Origin: Variovorax sp. JS1663
GTDB taxonomy: Bacteria > Pseudomonadota > Gammaproteobacteria > Burkholderiales > Burkholderiaceae_C
NCBI RefSeq assembly: GCF_002157355.1
Contig: NZ_LYMK01000036.1
Location: 1-64,000, forward strand
Direction of reading: 5' to 3'
Length of the DNA stretch: 64,000 nt
The first letter of the stretch is position 1. The number at the start of each line of letters is the position of its first letter. Positions 34,854-43,666 of this stretch are shown one piece after another. A program made the translations under genes and the position numbers. A model generated the notes under the pieces. The model saw nothing but the letters and a program-made list of their open reading frames with translations. It had not been told where the DNA came from and made no database searches.

Positions 34854-36794
34854 CTACTGCAGGACCACCGTGGACTTGAACGGCAGCCGGCCGATCGACT
34901 GCGACAGCCGCTCGTGCAGCGCCTGCGCCGCCGGGCCGGCGGCCGCCGCATCGATGACGATGCGCAGCGCGCTCTCGCCCTCGGGCTGCACCGCGGGCCG
35001 CGCGGCAGGGCCCAGGTCGAGGTCGGCCCAGGCCTCCTCGACCAGCGCCTCGGCCACGCGGCGCGCGGCCAGGGCGCGCAGCTCGGGCTTGTAGATCTTG
35101 CCGACGTTGGTCATCGGCATCTGCTCGATCACCACCACCGACTTCGGCTTGGCCGGCGCCTCGTCCACGCGCGCGGCGGTGAAGGCCAGCAACTCGGCCT
35201 CGCTCGCCTTCATGCCGGGCACCAGCGTTGCGAAGGCCACGGGGAGCTCGCCTGCATAGGCATCGGGCTGGCCGACCGCGGCACACAGCTGCACGGCGGG
35301 ATGCGCGCCCAGCGCATCCTCGATGGTCTTGGGGTCGATGTTGTGGCCGCTGCGGATGATCAGGTCCTTCGAGCGCCCGCTCAGGTTGAGCCGCTCCTCG
35401 CCATCGATCCAGCCCAGGTCGCCGGTGGCCAGCCAGCCGTCGGCGGTGAAGGCCTTGGCCGTGTCGGCCGGGTCGACGAAGCCCGAGAACAGGTTGGGCG
35501 ACTTGAACAGCACCATGCCCTGTTCGCCCGGCGGCAGCTCGCGGTCGCTGGCGTTGCCGTTCGCATCCAGCGCCACGATGCGGATCTGCACATACGGCAG
35601 CCGGAAGCCGACGCAGCCGGGCGGGCCGATCACGCCCGGCGGCGTGATGGTGGAGATGCCGGCCATCTCGGTCATGCCCAGGCTCTCGTGCACATGCAGG
35701 CCGAAGAGCCGCTCGAAGCGCGCCGCCAGCTCGGGCGGCAGCACGGCGGCGCCCGTGCGGCAGTAGCGGATGGAGGAGATGTCGGCGCCAGCCAGCGGCA
35801 CGTTGGCCAGCGCCGCCAGCACCGTGGGCACGGCCGACAGCGTGGTCGGACGGTACTTCTCCACCAAGCGCCAGTAGTTGGCCATCACCTGCTTGTTGCG
35901 CAGGAGCGTGGTGGTGGGGATGACCACATTCACGCCGGCCGAGAGCGCGGCCAGCGAGGCCGGCAGCACGCCCGCCACGTGGAACAGCGGGTAGCCGTTG
36001 ATCGTCGTGTCTCCCGGCCCCAGGCCGGTCATGTTCACGCTGGCGAAGGCGGTGAAGACCTGGGCGCCATGGCTGTGGCGCGCCAGCTTGGGCGCGCCGG
36101 TGGTGCCGCCGGTATGGAAGTAGGCGGCGATGTCGGTCGGCTGGATGTCGCGACCGCTCACCAGGCGGTCGTCGGGCTCGGCCGCGCGCGCCGCGGCGAA
36201 GTCGAGCACGCCCTCGGGCAGCGCGCCTGCGGCACCCGGCGCCTCGTCGTGCGGCGCCACGCGCAGCACGGTGGTCAGCGTGGGCACCTGGCCGCGCAGG
36301 CGCATCGCCTTGGACCACATGCCGCCATCGTTGTCCGTGCCATATGCGATCAGTACCTTGGCGCGGCCGGCCGTCATCAGCGAGACCAGTTTCTCGTCGG
36401 TGAGCAGCGGATTGAGCGGCTGCGCGATGCCGGCCGCACTGCCGCCCCACAGCGCCAGTTGATTGTCGAGGCAGCCCGGGAGGAGGATGGCCACCGCATC
36501 GTCCGGCCCCACGCCCAGCGTGTGCAGCAGGTTCGCGGTCTGGTGGATGCCCGCCAGCAGCTGCGAGTAGGTCCAGAGGATCGGCTCATCGGCCGGGTCT
36601 CCGGTGCGCAGGAAGGTCAGCGCCGTTTTGTCGCCGAAGGCCGCGGCCGAGTTGCGGAAGATCTCGTAGGTGCTGCGCACCGTCAGCGCCTCGGCCAGCG
36701 GCGTCTGCTCGAGCCGGCGCACGTCCTCGATGCCGCGGATGGGGAAGGACGCACTGAAGGGCGCGGCCGTGCCGCGTGTCTCGCTCGTGCTCAT
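34854..36794 (-). CDS. Acyl-CoA synthetase (AMP-forming)
   Basis: A 646-residue ANL-superfamily ligase that activates a carboxylic acid to its CoA thioester. The AMP-binding loop is FHTGGTTGAPK, a T-for-S variant of the usual YTSGTTG. The A5-type motif is ESLGMTEM, the hinge region reads ATGDLGWIDGEERLNLSGRSKDLIIRSG-like in part, and the catalytic lysine lies in NVGKIYKPEL. ATG 36794 is preceded by GAGGAGA. It sits between the acyl-CoA dehydrogenase genes and the Bug receptor, in the place of pimA in the pim operon of Rhodopseudomonas. The substrate is inferred to be a mid-chain mono- or dicarboxylate. Confidence 0.88.
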   Translation of the reverse strand: MSTSETRGTAAPFSASFPIRGIEDVRRLEQTPLAEALTVRSTYEIFRNSAAAFGDKTALTFLRTGDPADEPILWTYSQLLAGIHQTANLLHTLGVGPDDAVAILLPGCLDNQLALWGGSAAGIAQPLNPLLTDEKLVSLMTAGRAKVLIAYGTDNDGGMWSKAMRLRGQVPTLTTVLRVAPHDEAPGAAGALPEGVLDFAAARAAEPDDRLVSGRDIQPTDIAAYFHTGGTTGAPKLARHSHGAQVFTAFASVNMTGLGPGDTTINGYPLFHVAGVLPASLAALSAGVNVVIPTTTLLRNKQVMANYWRLVEKYRPTTLSAVPTVLAALANVPLAGADISSIRYCRTGAAVLPPELAARFERLFGLHVHESLGMTEMAGISTITPPGVIGPPGCVGFRLPYVQIRIVALDANGNASDRELPPGEQGMVLFKSPNLFSGFVDPADTAKAFTADGWLATGDLGWIDGEERLNLSGRSKDLIIRSGHNIDPKTIEDALGAHPAVQLCAAVGQPDAYAGELPVAFATLVPGMKASEAELLAFTAARVDEAPAKPKSVVVIEQMPMTNVGKIYKPELRALAARRVAEALVEEAWADLDLGPAARPAVQPEGESALRIVIDAAAAGPAAQALHERLSQSIGRLPFKSTVVLQ

Positions 36795-36869
36795 GGACAG
36801 TCTCCTCATTCTGGCGTGGGCCGATGCGCGCCGCGAGCGCGCGGGCCCGCATCGCCCGTTGTCACGACC

Positions 36870-38021
36870 TCAGTGCGCGGCGGCCATGGCCTGCCGGCCG
36901 AGGGCGGCGAAGCGCTGCAGGTGGTGGTCCTCGTCGCCCAGCTGGTGATCGATCATCACCAGGCGCTTGGCATAGTGAGCGAGCGGAAGCTCCCAGGTCA
37001 TGCCGATGCCACCATGCATCTGGATGCTTTCCTCGGCCACCAGCGTGCCGATGCGGCCGATGCTGGCCTTGGCGGCCGACAGCGCGCGCTCGCGCGCCAC
37101 GCGGTCCCCGCCGTCGATCGCGGCAGCGGCGTTGATCACCGCCGAGCGCGCCTGCTCCACTTCCAGCAGCAGGTCCGCCATGCGGTGCTGCAGCGCCTGG
37201 AAACTGCCGATCAGCTGGCCGAACTGCTTGCGCGTGCGCAGGTATTCCAGCGTTGCCGTCTTCGCCGCTTCCATCGCGCCCAGGCTTTCGGCGCACAGCG
37301 CGAGGATGCCGCGGCCGATGGCGCGCTCGAGCGTCGCATGGCCATGGTCTTCGGCGCCCAGCAGCGCGTCGGCGGGAAGGGCCACGCCGTCGAACACGAC
37401 CTCGGCCACGCGGCCGCCATCGATGGCGGGGCAGGCGCGCACTTCAACGCCTTTCGTCTTCGCCGGCACCAGGAAGAGCGAGATGCCCGCTTCGTCGTCG
37501 TCCGCGCCCGATGTGCGGGCCGAGACCACCATCAGGTCGGCGTGCTCGCCCTGCGGCACCACCGCCTTGGCGCCGTTCAGCAGCCAGCCGGTGCCGTCGC
37601 GCTCGGCGCGCGTCCGCACATGCGCAAGCTCGTAGTGCGCGCCGGGCTCGTCATGCGCCAGCGCGGCGATGGTGCTGCCCGCGATGATGCCGGCGAGATG
37701 TTCCTTCTGCGCATCGCTGCCCGCCGCGGCAATGGCCTCGCCGGCCATCACCGCGCCCAGCATCGGCTCGACCACCAGGCCGCGGCCCAGCGCCTCGAAA
37801 ACGACGGCGACATCGAAGCCGCCGCCGCCGAAGCCGCCGTCCTCCTCGCGGAACAGGGCGCCGATCACGCCCAGTTCGGCGAACTGCTGCCAGATCTCGG
37901 TGCTGTAGCCCTGGGCCGACTTCGCGATCCTGTCGCGCGCCTCGAAGGCATATTGCTCGGCGATGAAGCGGTTCAGGCTGTCCGCGAGCATGCGCCGGTC
38001 TTCGGTGTGTTCGAAGTTCAT
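36870..38021 (-). CDS. Acyl-CoA dehydrogenase (PimD-like small subunit)
   Basis: A 383-residue acyl-CoA dehydrogenase. The N-terminal helical domain begins MNFEHTEDRRMLADSLNRFIAEQYAFE. The middle segment LTHDEPGAHY-like AALAHDEPGAHYEL and the C-terminal RKQFGQLIGSFQALQHRMAD, where FAD and the partner subunit bind, are typical. It resembles the small subunit of pimeloyl-CoA dehydrogenase (PimD) more than a homotetrameric enzyme. It starts 13 bases after the large-subunit gene, so the two very likely form a heteromer. Electrons would pass to ETF. Confidence 0.88.
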   Translation of the reverse strand: MNFEHTEDRRMLADSLNRFIAEQYAFEARDRIAKSAQGYSTEIWQQFAELGVIGALFREEDGGFGGGGFDVAVVFEALGRGLVVEPMLGAVMAGEAIAAAGSDAQKEHLAGIIAGSTIAALAHDEPGAHYELAHVRTRAERDGTGWLLNGAKAVVPQGEHADLMVVSARTSGADDDEAGISLFLVPAKTKGVEVRACPAIDGGRVAEVVFDGVALPADALLGAEDHGHATLERAIGRGILALCAESLGAMEAAKTATLEYLRTRKQFGQLIGSFQALQHRMADLLLEVEQARSAVINAAAAIDGGDRVARERALSAAKASIGRIGTLVAEESIQMHGGIGMTWELPLAHYAKRLVMIDHQLGDEDHHLQRFAALGRQAMAAAH

Positions 38022-38034
38022 GACGTGTCTCCTC

Positions 38035-39243
38035 TCAGAGGCCCAGGATCATCTTGGAGATGATGTTCTTCTGGATTTCATTCGAGCCGCCGAAGATCGA
38101 CAGCTTGCGGTTGTTGAAGTACTTGGCCGCGGCGGGCGCCGCCTCGGCCGGGCCGAAGGGCACGCCGTCGAAACCTTCCTCGAGCGCGGCCTCGACGTAG
38201 GGCCGCGCATAGGGCCCCATGGCGCGCCGGATCAGCGACGAGATCTCCTGCCGGATCTCGGTCCCGCGGATCTTGAGCATCGAGCTCTCCGCGCCCGGCA
38301 CGCCGCCGCCGGCCACCGCCGCGATCACGCGCAGGTTGGTGGTCTTCATGTTCTCCAGGTCGATCTCCACCCGCGCCATGCGCGCGGCGAAGGCCGGGTC
38401 TTCCGCGAGCGGCTTGCCGTTCTTCGTCTGCTTCGCGGCAATGGCCTTGAGCTGCTCCATCGCCGCCACCGAGAAGCCCACGCCCGCGATGTTGGTGCGC
38501 TCGTAGGTCAGCAGGTACTTGGCACAGGTCCAGCCCTTGTCTTCCTCGCCGACCAGGTTCTCGGCCGGCACGCGCACGTCGGAGAAGAAGACTTCGTTGA
38601 CCTCGTGGTCGCCGTCCAGCGTGATGATCGGCCGCACCTCGACGCCGGGCGAGTTCATGTCGACCAGCAGGAAGCTGATGCCCTCCTGCTTCTTCGCCTC
38701 GCGGTTGGTGCGCACCAGGCAGAAGATCATGTTGGCGTGCTGGCCCAGTGTGGTCCAGGTCTTCTGGCCGTTGACGATGTAGTGCGGACCCTGGGCGTCG
38801 ATGCCGCGCACGGCCGAGGTCTTGACCGAGGCCAGGTCCGAGCCGGAGCCCGGCTCGGAGTAGCCCTGGCACCACCAGTCCGAGCCGTCCAGGATGCGCG
38901 GCAGCCAGCGCTGCTTCTGTTCCTCGCTGCCGTACTTGATCATCACCGGCCCCAGCATGTTCACGCCGAAAGGCACGATGCGCGGCGCATGGGCCAGCGC
39001 GCATTCGTTCTCGAAGATGAACTTCTCGATCGCCGTCCAGCCCGGTCCGCCGTACTGCTCCGGCCAGTGGTTGGCGAGCCAGCCACGCTCGTTGAGGATG
39101 GCGTGCCATTGCGCCATGTCGTCCTTGCCCAGGTGCTTGCCGGTGGCCACCTTGTCGGAGAGGCGCTTGGGCAGCTTCTCGGCGAGGAACTGGCGCACCT
39201 CGTCGCGGAAGGACTGCTCTTCGGGGGTGAAGTTGAGATCCAT
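38035..39243 (-). CDS. Acyl-CoA dehydrogenase (PimC-like large subunit)
   Basis: A 402-residue acyl-CoA dehydrogenase. Segments typical of the pimeloyl-CoA dehydrogenase large-subunit type are HWPEQYGGPGWTAIEKFIFE, the FAD-binding QGYSEPGSGSDLASVKT, VNGQKTWTT and the C-terminal KLSIFGGSNEIQKNIISKMILGL. Its start at ATG 39243 matches the family N-terminus MDLNFTPEEQSFRDEVR. It lies between the thiolase gene (11-base gap) and the small-subunit gene. It would introduce the 2,3-double bond in an acyl- or omega-carboxyacyl-CoA. Confidence 0.9.
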   Translation of the reverse strand: MDLNFTPEEQSFRDEVRQFLAEKLPKRLSDKVATGKHLGKDDMAQWHAILNERGWLANHWPEQYGGPGWTAIEKFIFENECALAHAPRIVPFGVNMLGPVMIKYGSEEQKQRWLPRILDGSDWWCQGYSEPGSGSDLASVKTSAVRGIDAQGPHYIVNGQKTWTTLGQHANMIFCLVRTNREAKKQEGISFLLVDMNSPGVEVRPIITLDGDHEVNEVFFSDVRVPAENLVGEEDKGWTCAKYLLTYERTNIAGVGFSVAAMEQLKAIAAKQTKNGKPLAEDPAFAARMARVEIDLENMKTTNLRVIAAVAGGGVPGAESSMLKIRGTEIRQEISSLIRRAMGPYARPYVEAALEEGFDGVPFGPAEAAPAAAKYFNNRKLSIFGGSNEIQKNIISKMILGL

Positions 39244-39254
39244 CGCCGGTCTCC

Positions 39255-40445
39255 TCAGAAGATTTCGAACAGGCCGGCGGCGCCCATGCCGCCCGCGATG
39301 CACATGGTCACGACCGCGTACTTCGCGCCGCGCCGCTTGCCTTCGATCAGCACGTGGCCCGCGAGCCGCGCGCCCGTCATGCCGAAGGGATGGCCGATGG
39401 AGATCGCGCCGCCGTCGACATTGAGCAGCTCGGACGGAATGCCGAGCTTCTCCTGGCAGTAGATGGACTGCGAGGCAAAGGCCTCGTTGAGTTCCCAGAG
39501 GCCGATATCGTCGACCTTCAGGCCGTGGCGCGCCAGCAGTTTCGGCACCGCGAACACCGGGCCGATGCCCATCTCGTCCGGCTCGCAGCCGGCCAGCGCC
39601 AGGCCGCGGAAGGCGCCCAGGGGCTTCTGGTTGGCGCGCTCGGCCTCCTTGGCTTCCATCAGCACGCAGGCCGAGGCGCCATCGGAGAGCTGCGAGGAGT
39701 TGCCGGCGGTGACGAACTTGTCGGCGCCCATCACCGGCTCCAGCTTGGCCAGGGCCTCGTAGGTGGTGCCGGCGCGGTTGCAGGTGTCGTGGTCGATGGT
39801 CACTTCGCGGTGGCTGACCTGCTTGGTTTCCTTGTCGGTCACTGCCATGGTGGTCGTGCAGGCCACGATCTCGTCCTTGTAGCGGCCGGCCTGCTGCGCT
39901 TCCGCCGTCTTGCGCTGGCTTTCGACCGAGAAGCGGTCCTGTGCCTCGCGGCTGATGCCGTAGCGCCTGGCGACGATGTCGGCGGTTTCGATCATCGACA
40001 GGTACAGCTGCGGCTTGTGCTCGACGATCCACGGGTCCATGCCCGAATCGCCGCTGTCGGTGGCGCTGCGCGTGCGGATCTGCGAAATGCTCTCCACGCC
40101 GCCCGCGATCATGGCCGGCACGCCTTCGAGCACGATGCGGCCCGCCGCCATCGCGATGGCCTGCAGGCCCGAGGCGCAGAAGCGGTTGACCGTCGTGCCG
40201 GCGATCGTGATCGGCAGGCCGGCGCGCACGACCGTCTGGCGCGCCACGTTGCGGCCGGTGGTGCCCTCGGGGTAGCCGCAGCCGAGGATGGCGTCCTCGA
40301 TCAGCGCCGGGTCGATGCCGGCGCGCTCCACCGCCGCCTTGACGGCGAAGGCGGCCAGCGTCGGGCCGGGGGTGATGTTGAACTCGCCGCGGTGTGCCTT
40401 GGTCAGCGGCGTGCGGGCGGTGGAAACGATGACGGCTTCACGCAT
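39255..40445 (-). CDS. Acetyl-CoA acetyltransferase (thiolase)
   Basis: A 396-residue thiolase. The nucleophilic cysteine lies in NRFCASGLQAIAMAA near residue 90. The C-terminal catalytic motifs NVDGGAISIGHPFGMTGARL and CIAGGMGAAG carry the second-half His and Cys. It cleaves 3-ketoacyl-CoA in beta-oxidation; a biosynthetic role is less likely given its neighbours. It lies in the operon position of pimB, 21 bases after the bifunctional hydratase/dehydrogenase gene. Confidence 0.93.
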   Translation of the reverse strand: MREAVIVSTARTPLTKAHRGEFNITPGPTLAAFAVKAAVERAGIDPALIEDAILGCGYPEGTTGRNVARQTVVRAGLPITIAGTTVNRFCASGLQAIAMAAGRIVLEGVPAMIAGGVESISQIRTRSATDSGDSGMDPWIVEHKPQLYLSMIETADIVARRYGISREAQDRFSVESQRKTAEAQQAGRYKDEIVACTTTMAVTDKETKQVSHREVTIDHDTCNRAGTTYEALAKLEPVMGADKFVTAGNSSQLSDGASACVLMEAKEAERANQKPLGAFRGLALAGCEPDEMGIGPVFAVPKLLARHGLKVDDIGLWELNEAFASQSIYCQEKLGIPSELLNVDGGAISIGHPFGMTGARLAGHVLIEGKRRGAKYAVVTMCIAGGMGAAGLFEIF

Positions 40446-40466
40446 GGGTGTCTCCTGCTGGTCGAT

Positions 40467-42602
40467 TTACTCGGACTGATTGAGGCTCGCGAAATCGGCG
40501 CCGCGTTCCACCAGCTCGACCAGGAGCGGAGAGGGCTGCCAGAACAGCGGGTCTTCCTTGGCGAACTCGCGGATGTCGGCCAGCACCTGGGGCAGGCCCA
40601 CCGTGTCGGCGTACTTCATCGGCCCGCCGCGGTGGCGCGGGAACCCGTAGCCGTAGAGGAAGGTCACGTCCACGTCCAGCGGGCGCAGCGCGATGCGCTG
40701 GTGCACGACGTTGGCGCCCTCGTTGATCATCGCGGCCATGTAGCGGCGCATGATCTCCTCGTCGGTGAAGGGGCGCGGGGTGATGCCGGCGCGCTGGCGC
40801 TCGGCGTCGATGATGGCCAGGACCTCCGGGTCCGGCGACCCGGTGCGCGCGCCCTCGGGGTAGAGGTAGTAGCCGCGGCCCGTCTTCTGGCCGAACCAGC
40901 CGCGCTCGCAGATGCGGTCGGCGATCTGCACGTAGCGCGCCTTCGGGTCACGCGTGGCGGCCTTGCGCTTGCGCGTGGCCCAGCCGATGTCGCCGCCGGC
41001 CAGGTCCGAGACCTGGAAGGGGCCCATCGGGTAGCCGAACTCGCGCACCGCCTTGTCGATCTGGTAGGGCGAGGCGCCGTCTTCCATCATGTGGTCGGCC
41101 GCCTGGCGGTACACCGCGAGGATGCGGTTGCCGATGAAGCCGTCGCACACGCCGGCGCGCACCGGCGTCTTCTTCAGCTTCTTCGCCAGCTCGAAGCCGG
41201 TGGCGACCACGTCGGCGCTGACCTTCGCCGGCACCACGATCTCCAGCAGCTTCATGATGTTGGCCGGCGAGAAGAAGTGCAGGCCCAGCACGTCGGCCGG
41301 GCGTGAGATGCTCGCGGCGATTTCGTCGATGTCGAGGTAGGAGGTGTTGGTGGCCAGCACCGCGCCCTTCTTGCACACGCGGTCCAGCTCGGCGAAGACG
41401 GCCTTCTTCACGCCCATGTCCTCGAACACGGCCTCGACCACCAGGTCGACCCCGGCCAGCGCGTCGTAGGCGGTCGAGCCGCTGAAACGCGCCATCACCG
41501 CCGCCTTGGCCTCGGCCGTCATGCGGCCCTTGGCGATCAGGCCGTCGTAAACTTTCTCGACGTGCGCGCGGCCGCGCGCCAGGCTGGGCTCGTCGCGCTC
41601 GATCATGGTCACCGGCAGGCCGGCGTCGAGCATCGCCACCGCGATGCCGGCGCCCATGGTGCCGCCGCCGACGATCCCGCAGGATTCGATGGCGCGCGGC
41701 TTCGCGGCCTTGGTCTCGGGCGCCTTCAGCACTTCGCGCTCGGCGAAGAAGGCATGGATCAGGCCGGCGCGCTGCGGGCTGTCGATGCACTGCAGGAACA
41801 GCTTGCGCTCCAGCGCCATGCCCTCGTCGAAGGGCTGATCGAGGGCGGCCTCGGTGGCCTCGATGATCTTCATCGGGGAGAACAGGCCGCGGCTCTTCTT
41901 CGCGGTGTCGGCGCGGGCCGCCTCGAGCGCGGCCCGCTGGGCTTCCTTGTCAGCGAGCGCGGCGCCGGCATCGCGGGTGCGGCGCACCGGCGCCTTGGCC
42001 GCGACCAGTTCCTTCGCATAGGCCAGGCCTTCCGCCAGCGCATCGGCGCCTTCGCCCAGGCGATCGGCCAGGCCCAGGGCCAGCGCTTCCTTGGCGCCGG
42101 CGTGGCGGCCGCTCAGCATCAGGTCGAGTGCGGCCTTCACGCCGATCAGGCGGGGCGCGCGCTGCGTGCCGCCGGAGCCGGGGATCAGGCCCAGTTGCAC
42201 CTCGGGCAAGCCGAGCTTCGCGGAAGGCGCGGCCAGGCGGTAGTGGGCCGAGAGCGCGATTTCCAGCCCGCCGCCCAGCGCCGCGCCATGGATGGCCGCG
42301 ACCACCGGCTTGCTGCAGTTCTCGACACGCGCGCAGACTTCGGGCAGCGACGGCGGCTGCGGCGGCTTGCCGAATTCGCGGATGTCCGCGCCGGCGATGA
42401 AGGCACGGCCCGCGCCGGCCAGCAGCACGGCGGCGACGGCGCCGTCCGCCTCGGCTGCGTCGATGGCCGCGACCAGGCCGCGGCGCACGTCCACGCCCAG
42501 GGCATTGACGGGCGGGTTGTCGATGGTCACGACCAGCACATCGGCCTGGCGCTCGAAGCGGACGGGTTCGGGAACGGAAGAAGAAGTGGCGGGGGTGGCC
42601 AT
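40467..42602 (-). CDS. Enoyl-CoA hydratase / 3-hydroxyacyl-CoA dehydrogenase (PimF/FadJ-like)
   Basis: A 711-residue bifunctional beta-oxidation enzyme. The N-terminal crotonase domain (about 10-200) has HGAALGGGLEIALSAHYR and PGSGGTQRAPRLIG. The NAD-binding domain begins near residue 305 (SCGIVGGGTMGAGIAVAMLDAG), followed by HFFSPANIMKLLEIV and GNRILAVYRQ. The C-terminal domain ends GYGFPRHRGGPM-like. It is the first gene of a leftward operon whose order (hydratase/dehydrogenase, thiolase, two dehydrogenases, ligase) parallels pim operons. The promoter faces the divergent LysR gene and an inverted-repeat operator at 42706-42720. Confidence 0.93.
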   Translation of the reverse strand: MATPATSSSVPEPVRFERQADVLVVTIDNPPVNALGVDVRRGLVAAIDAAEADGAVAAVLLAGAGRAFIAGADIREFGKPPQPPSLPEVCARVENCSKPVVAAIHGAALGGGLEIALSAHYRLAAPSAKLGLPEVQLGLIPGSGGTQRAPRLIGVKAALDLMLSGRHAGAKEALALGLADRLGEGADALAEGLAYAKELVAAKAPVRRTRDAGAALADKEAQRAALEAARADTAKKSRGLFSPMKIIEATEAALDQPFDEGMALERKLFLQCIDSPQRAGLIHAFFAEREVLKAPETKAAKPRAIESCGIVGGGTMGAGIAVAMLDAGLPVTMIERDEPSLARGRAHVEKVYDGLIAKGRMTAEAKAAVMARFSGSTAYDALAGVDLVVEAVFEDMGVKKAVFAELDRVCKKGAVLATNTSYLDIDEIAASISRPADVLGLHFFSPANIMKLLEIVVPAKVSADVVATGFELAKKLKKTPVRAGVCDGFIGNRILAVYRQAADHMMEDGASPYQIDKAVREFGYPMGPFQVSDLAGGDIGWATRKRKAATRDPKARYVQIADRICERGWFGQKTGRGYYLYPEGARTGSPDPEVLAIIDAERQRAGITPRPFTDEEIMRRYMAAMINEGANVVHQRIALRPLDVDVTFLYGYGFPRHRGGPMKYADTVGLPQVLADIREFAKEDPLFWQPSPLLVELVERGADFASLNQSE

Positions 42603-42686
42603 GCGGGGGGTGTCTCCGTTAGGGGGCGAACCTGGGCCGGTTCGCTAGGCGGGGGGAATCCGCCATTCTTCGACATGGCCCTCGTT

Positions 42687-42733
42687 TTGACAATTGCATC
42701 GCCGGTTGACAGACTGTCAAAGAATTTTTGACA
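42687..42733. promoter_or_regulatory. Candidate LysR operator region
   Basis: A perfect inverted repeat TTGACAGACTGTCAA occupies 42706-42720. Two further TTGACA half-sites lie at 42687-42692 and 42728-42733, giving three same-phase elements about two helical turns apart. The region lies between the divergent pim-like operon and the lysR gene, as expected for LysR-type binding. The TTGACA hexamers could also double as -35 boxes. Confidence 0.65.
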
Positions 42734-42745
42734 CAATCGTCACCG

Positions 42746-43666
42746 ATGGACTTGCAATCGCTGACTCTGCTGGTGGAAATCCTCGATGCCGGCAACCTGA
42801 GCGAGGCCGCGCGCCGGCTCAAGATGAGCCGCGCCAACGTGAGCTACCACCTGAACCAGCTGGAGCGCTCGGTCGGTGCCCAGCTGGTGCGCCGGACCAC
42901 CCGCCGCGCCGAGGCCACCGAGATCGGCCAGCGCCTCTACCAGCACGGCCTGGCCATCCAGAACGAGTTGCAGGCCGCGCGCGAATCGGCCTCGTCGCTG
43001 GGGCAGGGGTTGGTGGGCCGCGTGCGCTTGTCGGTGCCCAGCGGCTATGGCCAGCTGGTCATGTCGGACTGGCTGATCGAATTCAAGCGGCTCTACCCGG
43101 GCATCGTGCTGGACGTGCTGTTCGAGAACCGCATCGAGGACCTGCTGCGCGACGAGGTCGACATCGCGGTCCGCGTCATCCCCGAGCCGCCGCAGAACCT
43201 GGTGGCGCGCGACCTCGGGCCGGTGCGCTACGTGGCCTGCGCCTCTCGCGCCTACGCGCAGGCGCACGGCCTGCCCACGCAGCTCGACGACCTGCAGGGC
43301 GCGCCCATGGTCACGGCCGCGGTGATCGGCCGCCAGCTGCGCGTGGCCGCCTACCAGGGCGAGGAGCGGCGCGAGGTGGTGCTCGAGCCCACGCTGGTCT
43401 CCGAGAACTTCCTGTTCCTGCGCCAGGCCATCCTGGCGGGGCTGGGCATCGGGCTGGTGCCCGACTACGTGGTGCAGGAGGACGTCCGCCGCGGCGCGGT
43501 GCTGACCACGCTGGACGACTGGCGACTCAGCATCTTCGGGACGCAGATGTTCATGCTGTACATGCCGAACCGGCAGCACACGCGGGCCACGCGGACGTTC
43601 ATCGATTTCATCCTGGAGCGGGCGAGAGGTGGCGATGTGAAGACCGACCCGACCAATCTCCGCTAG
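42746..43666 (+). CDS. LysR family transcriptional regulator
   Basis: A 306-residue LysR-type regulator. The N-terminal winged HTH (about 1-60) reads LVEILDAGNLSEAARRLKMSRANVSYHLNQLE, followed by the linker helix and an effector-binding domain (about 90-300). It is divergent from the pim-like operon and presumably controls it in response to a pathway intermediate. ATG 42746 matches the family length better than the upstream in-frame ATG at 42728. Its TAG stop abuts the stop of the convergent orphan gene (TAGCTA). Confidence 0.92.
   Translation: MDLQSLTLLVEILDAGNLSEAARRLKMSRANVSYHLNQLERSVGAQLVRRTTRRAEATEIGQRLYQHGLAIQNELQAARESASSLGQGLVGRVRLSVPSGYGQLVMSDWLIEFKRLYPGIVLDVLFENRIEDLLRDEVDIAVRVIPEPPQNLVARDLGPVRYVACASRAYAQAHGLPTQLDDLQGAPMVTAAVIGRQLRVAAYQGEERREVVLEPTLVSENFLFLRQAILAGLGIGLVPDYVVQEDVRRGAVLTTLDDWRLSIFGTQMFMLYMPNRQHTRATRTFIDFILERARGGDVKTDPTNLR

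Noticed and set aside
34914..38063. A 1049-codon plus-strand frame opposite the acyl-CoA genes
   Set aside because: Composition is that of an antisense shadow, and the opposite strand has unmistakable ligase and dehydrogenase motifs.
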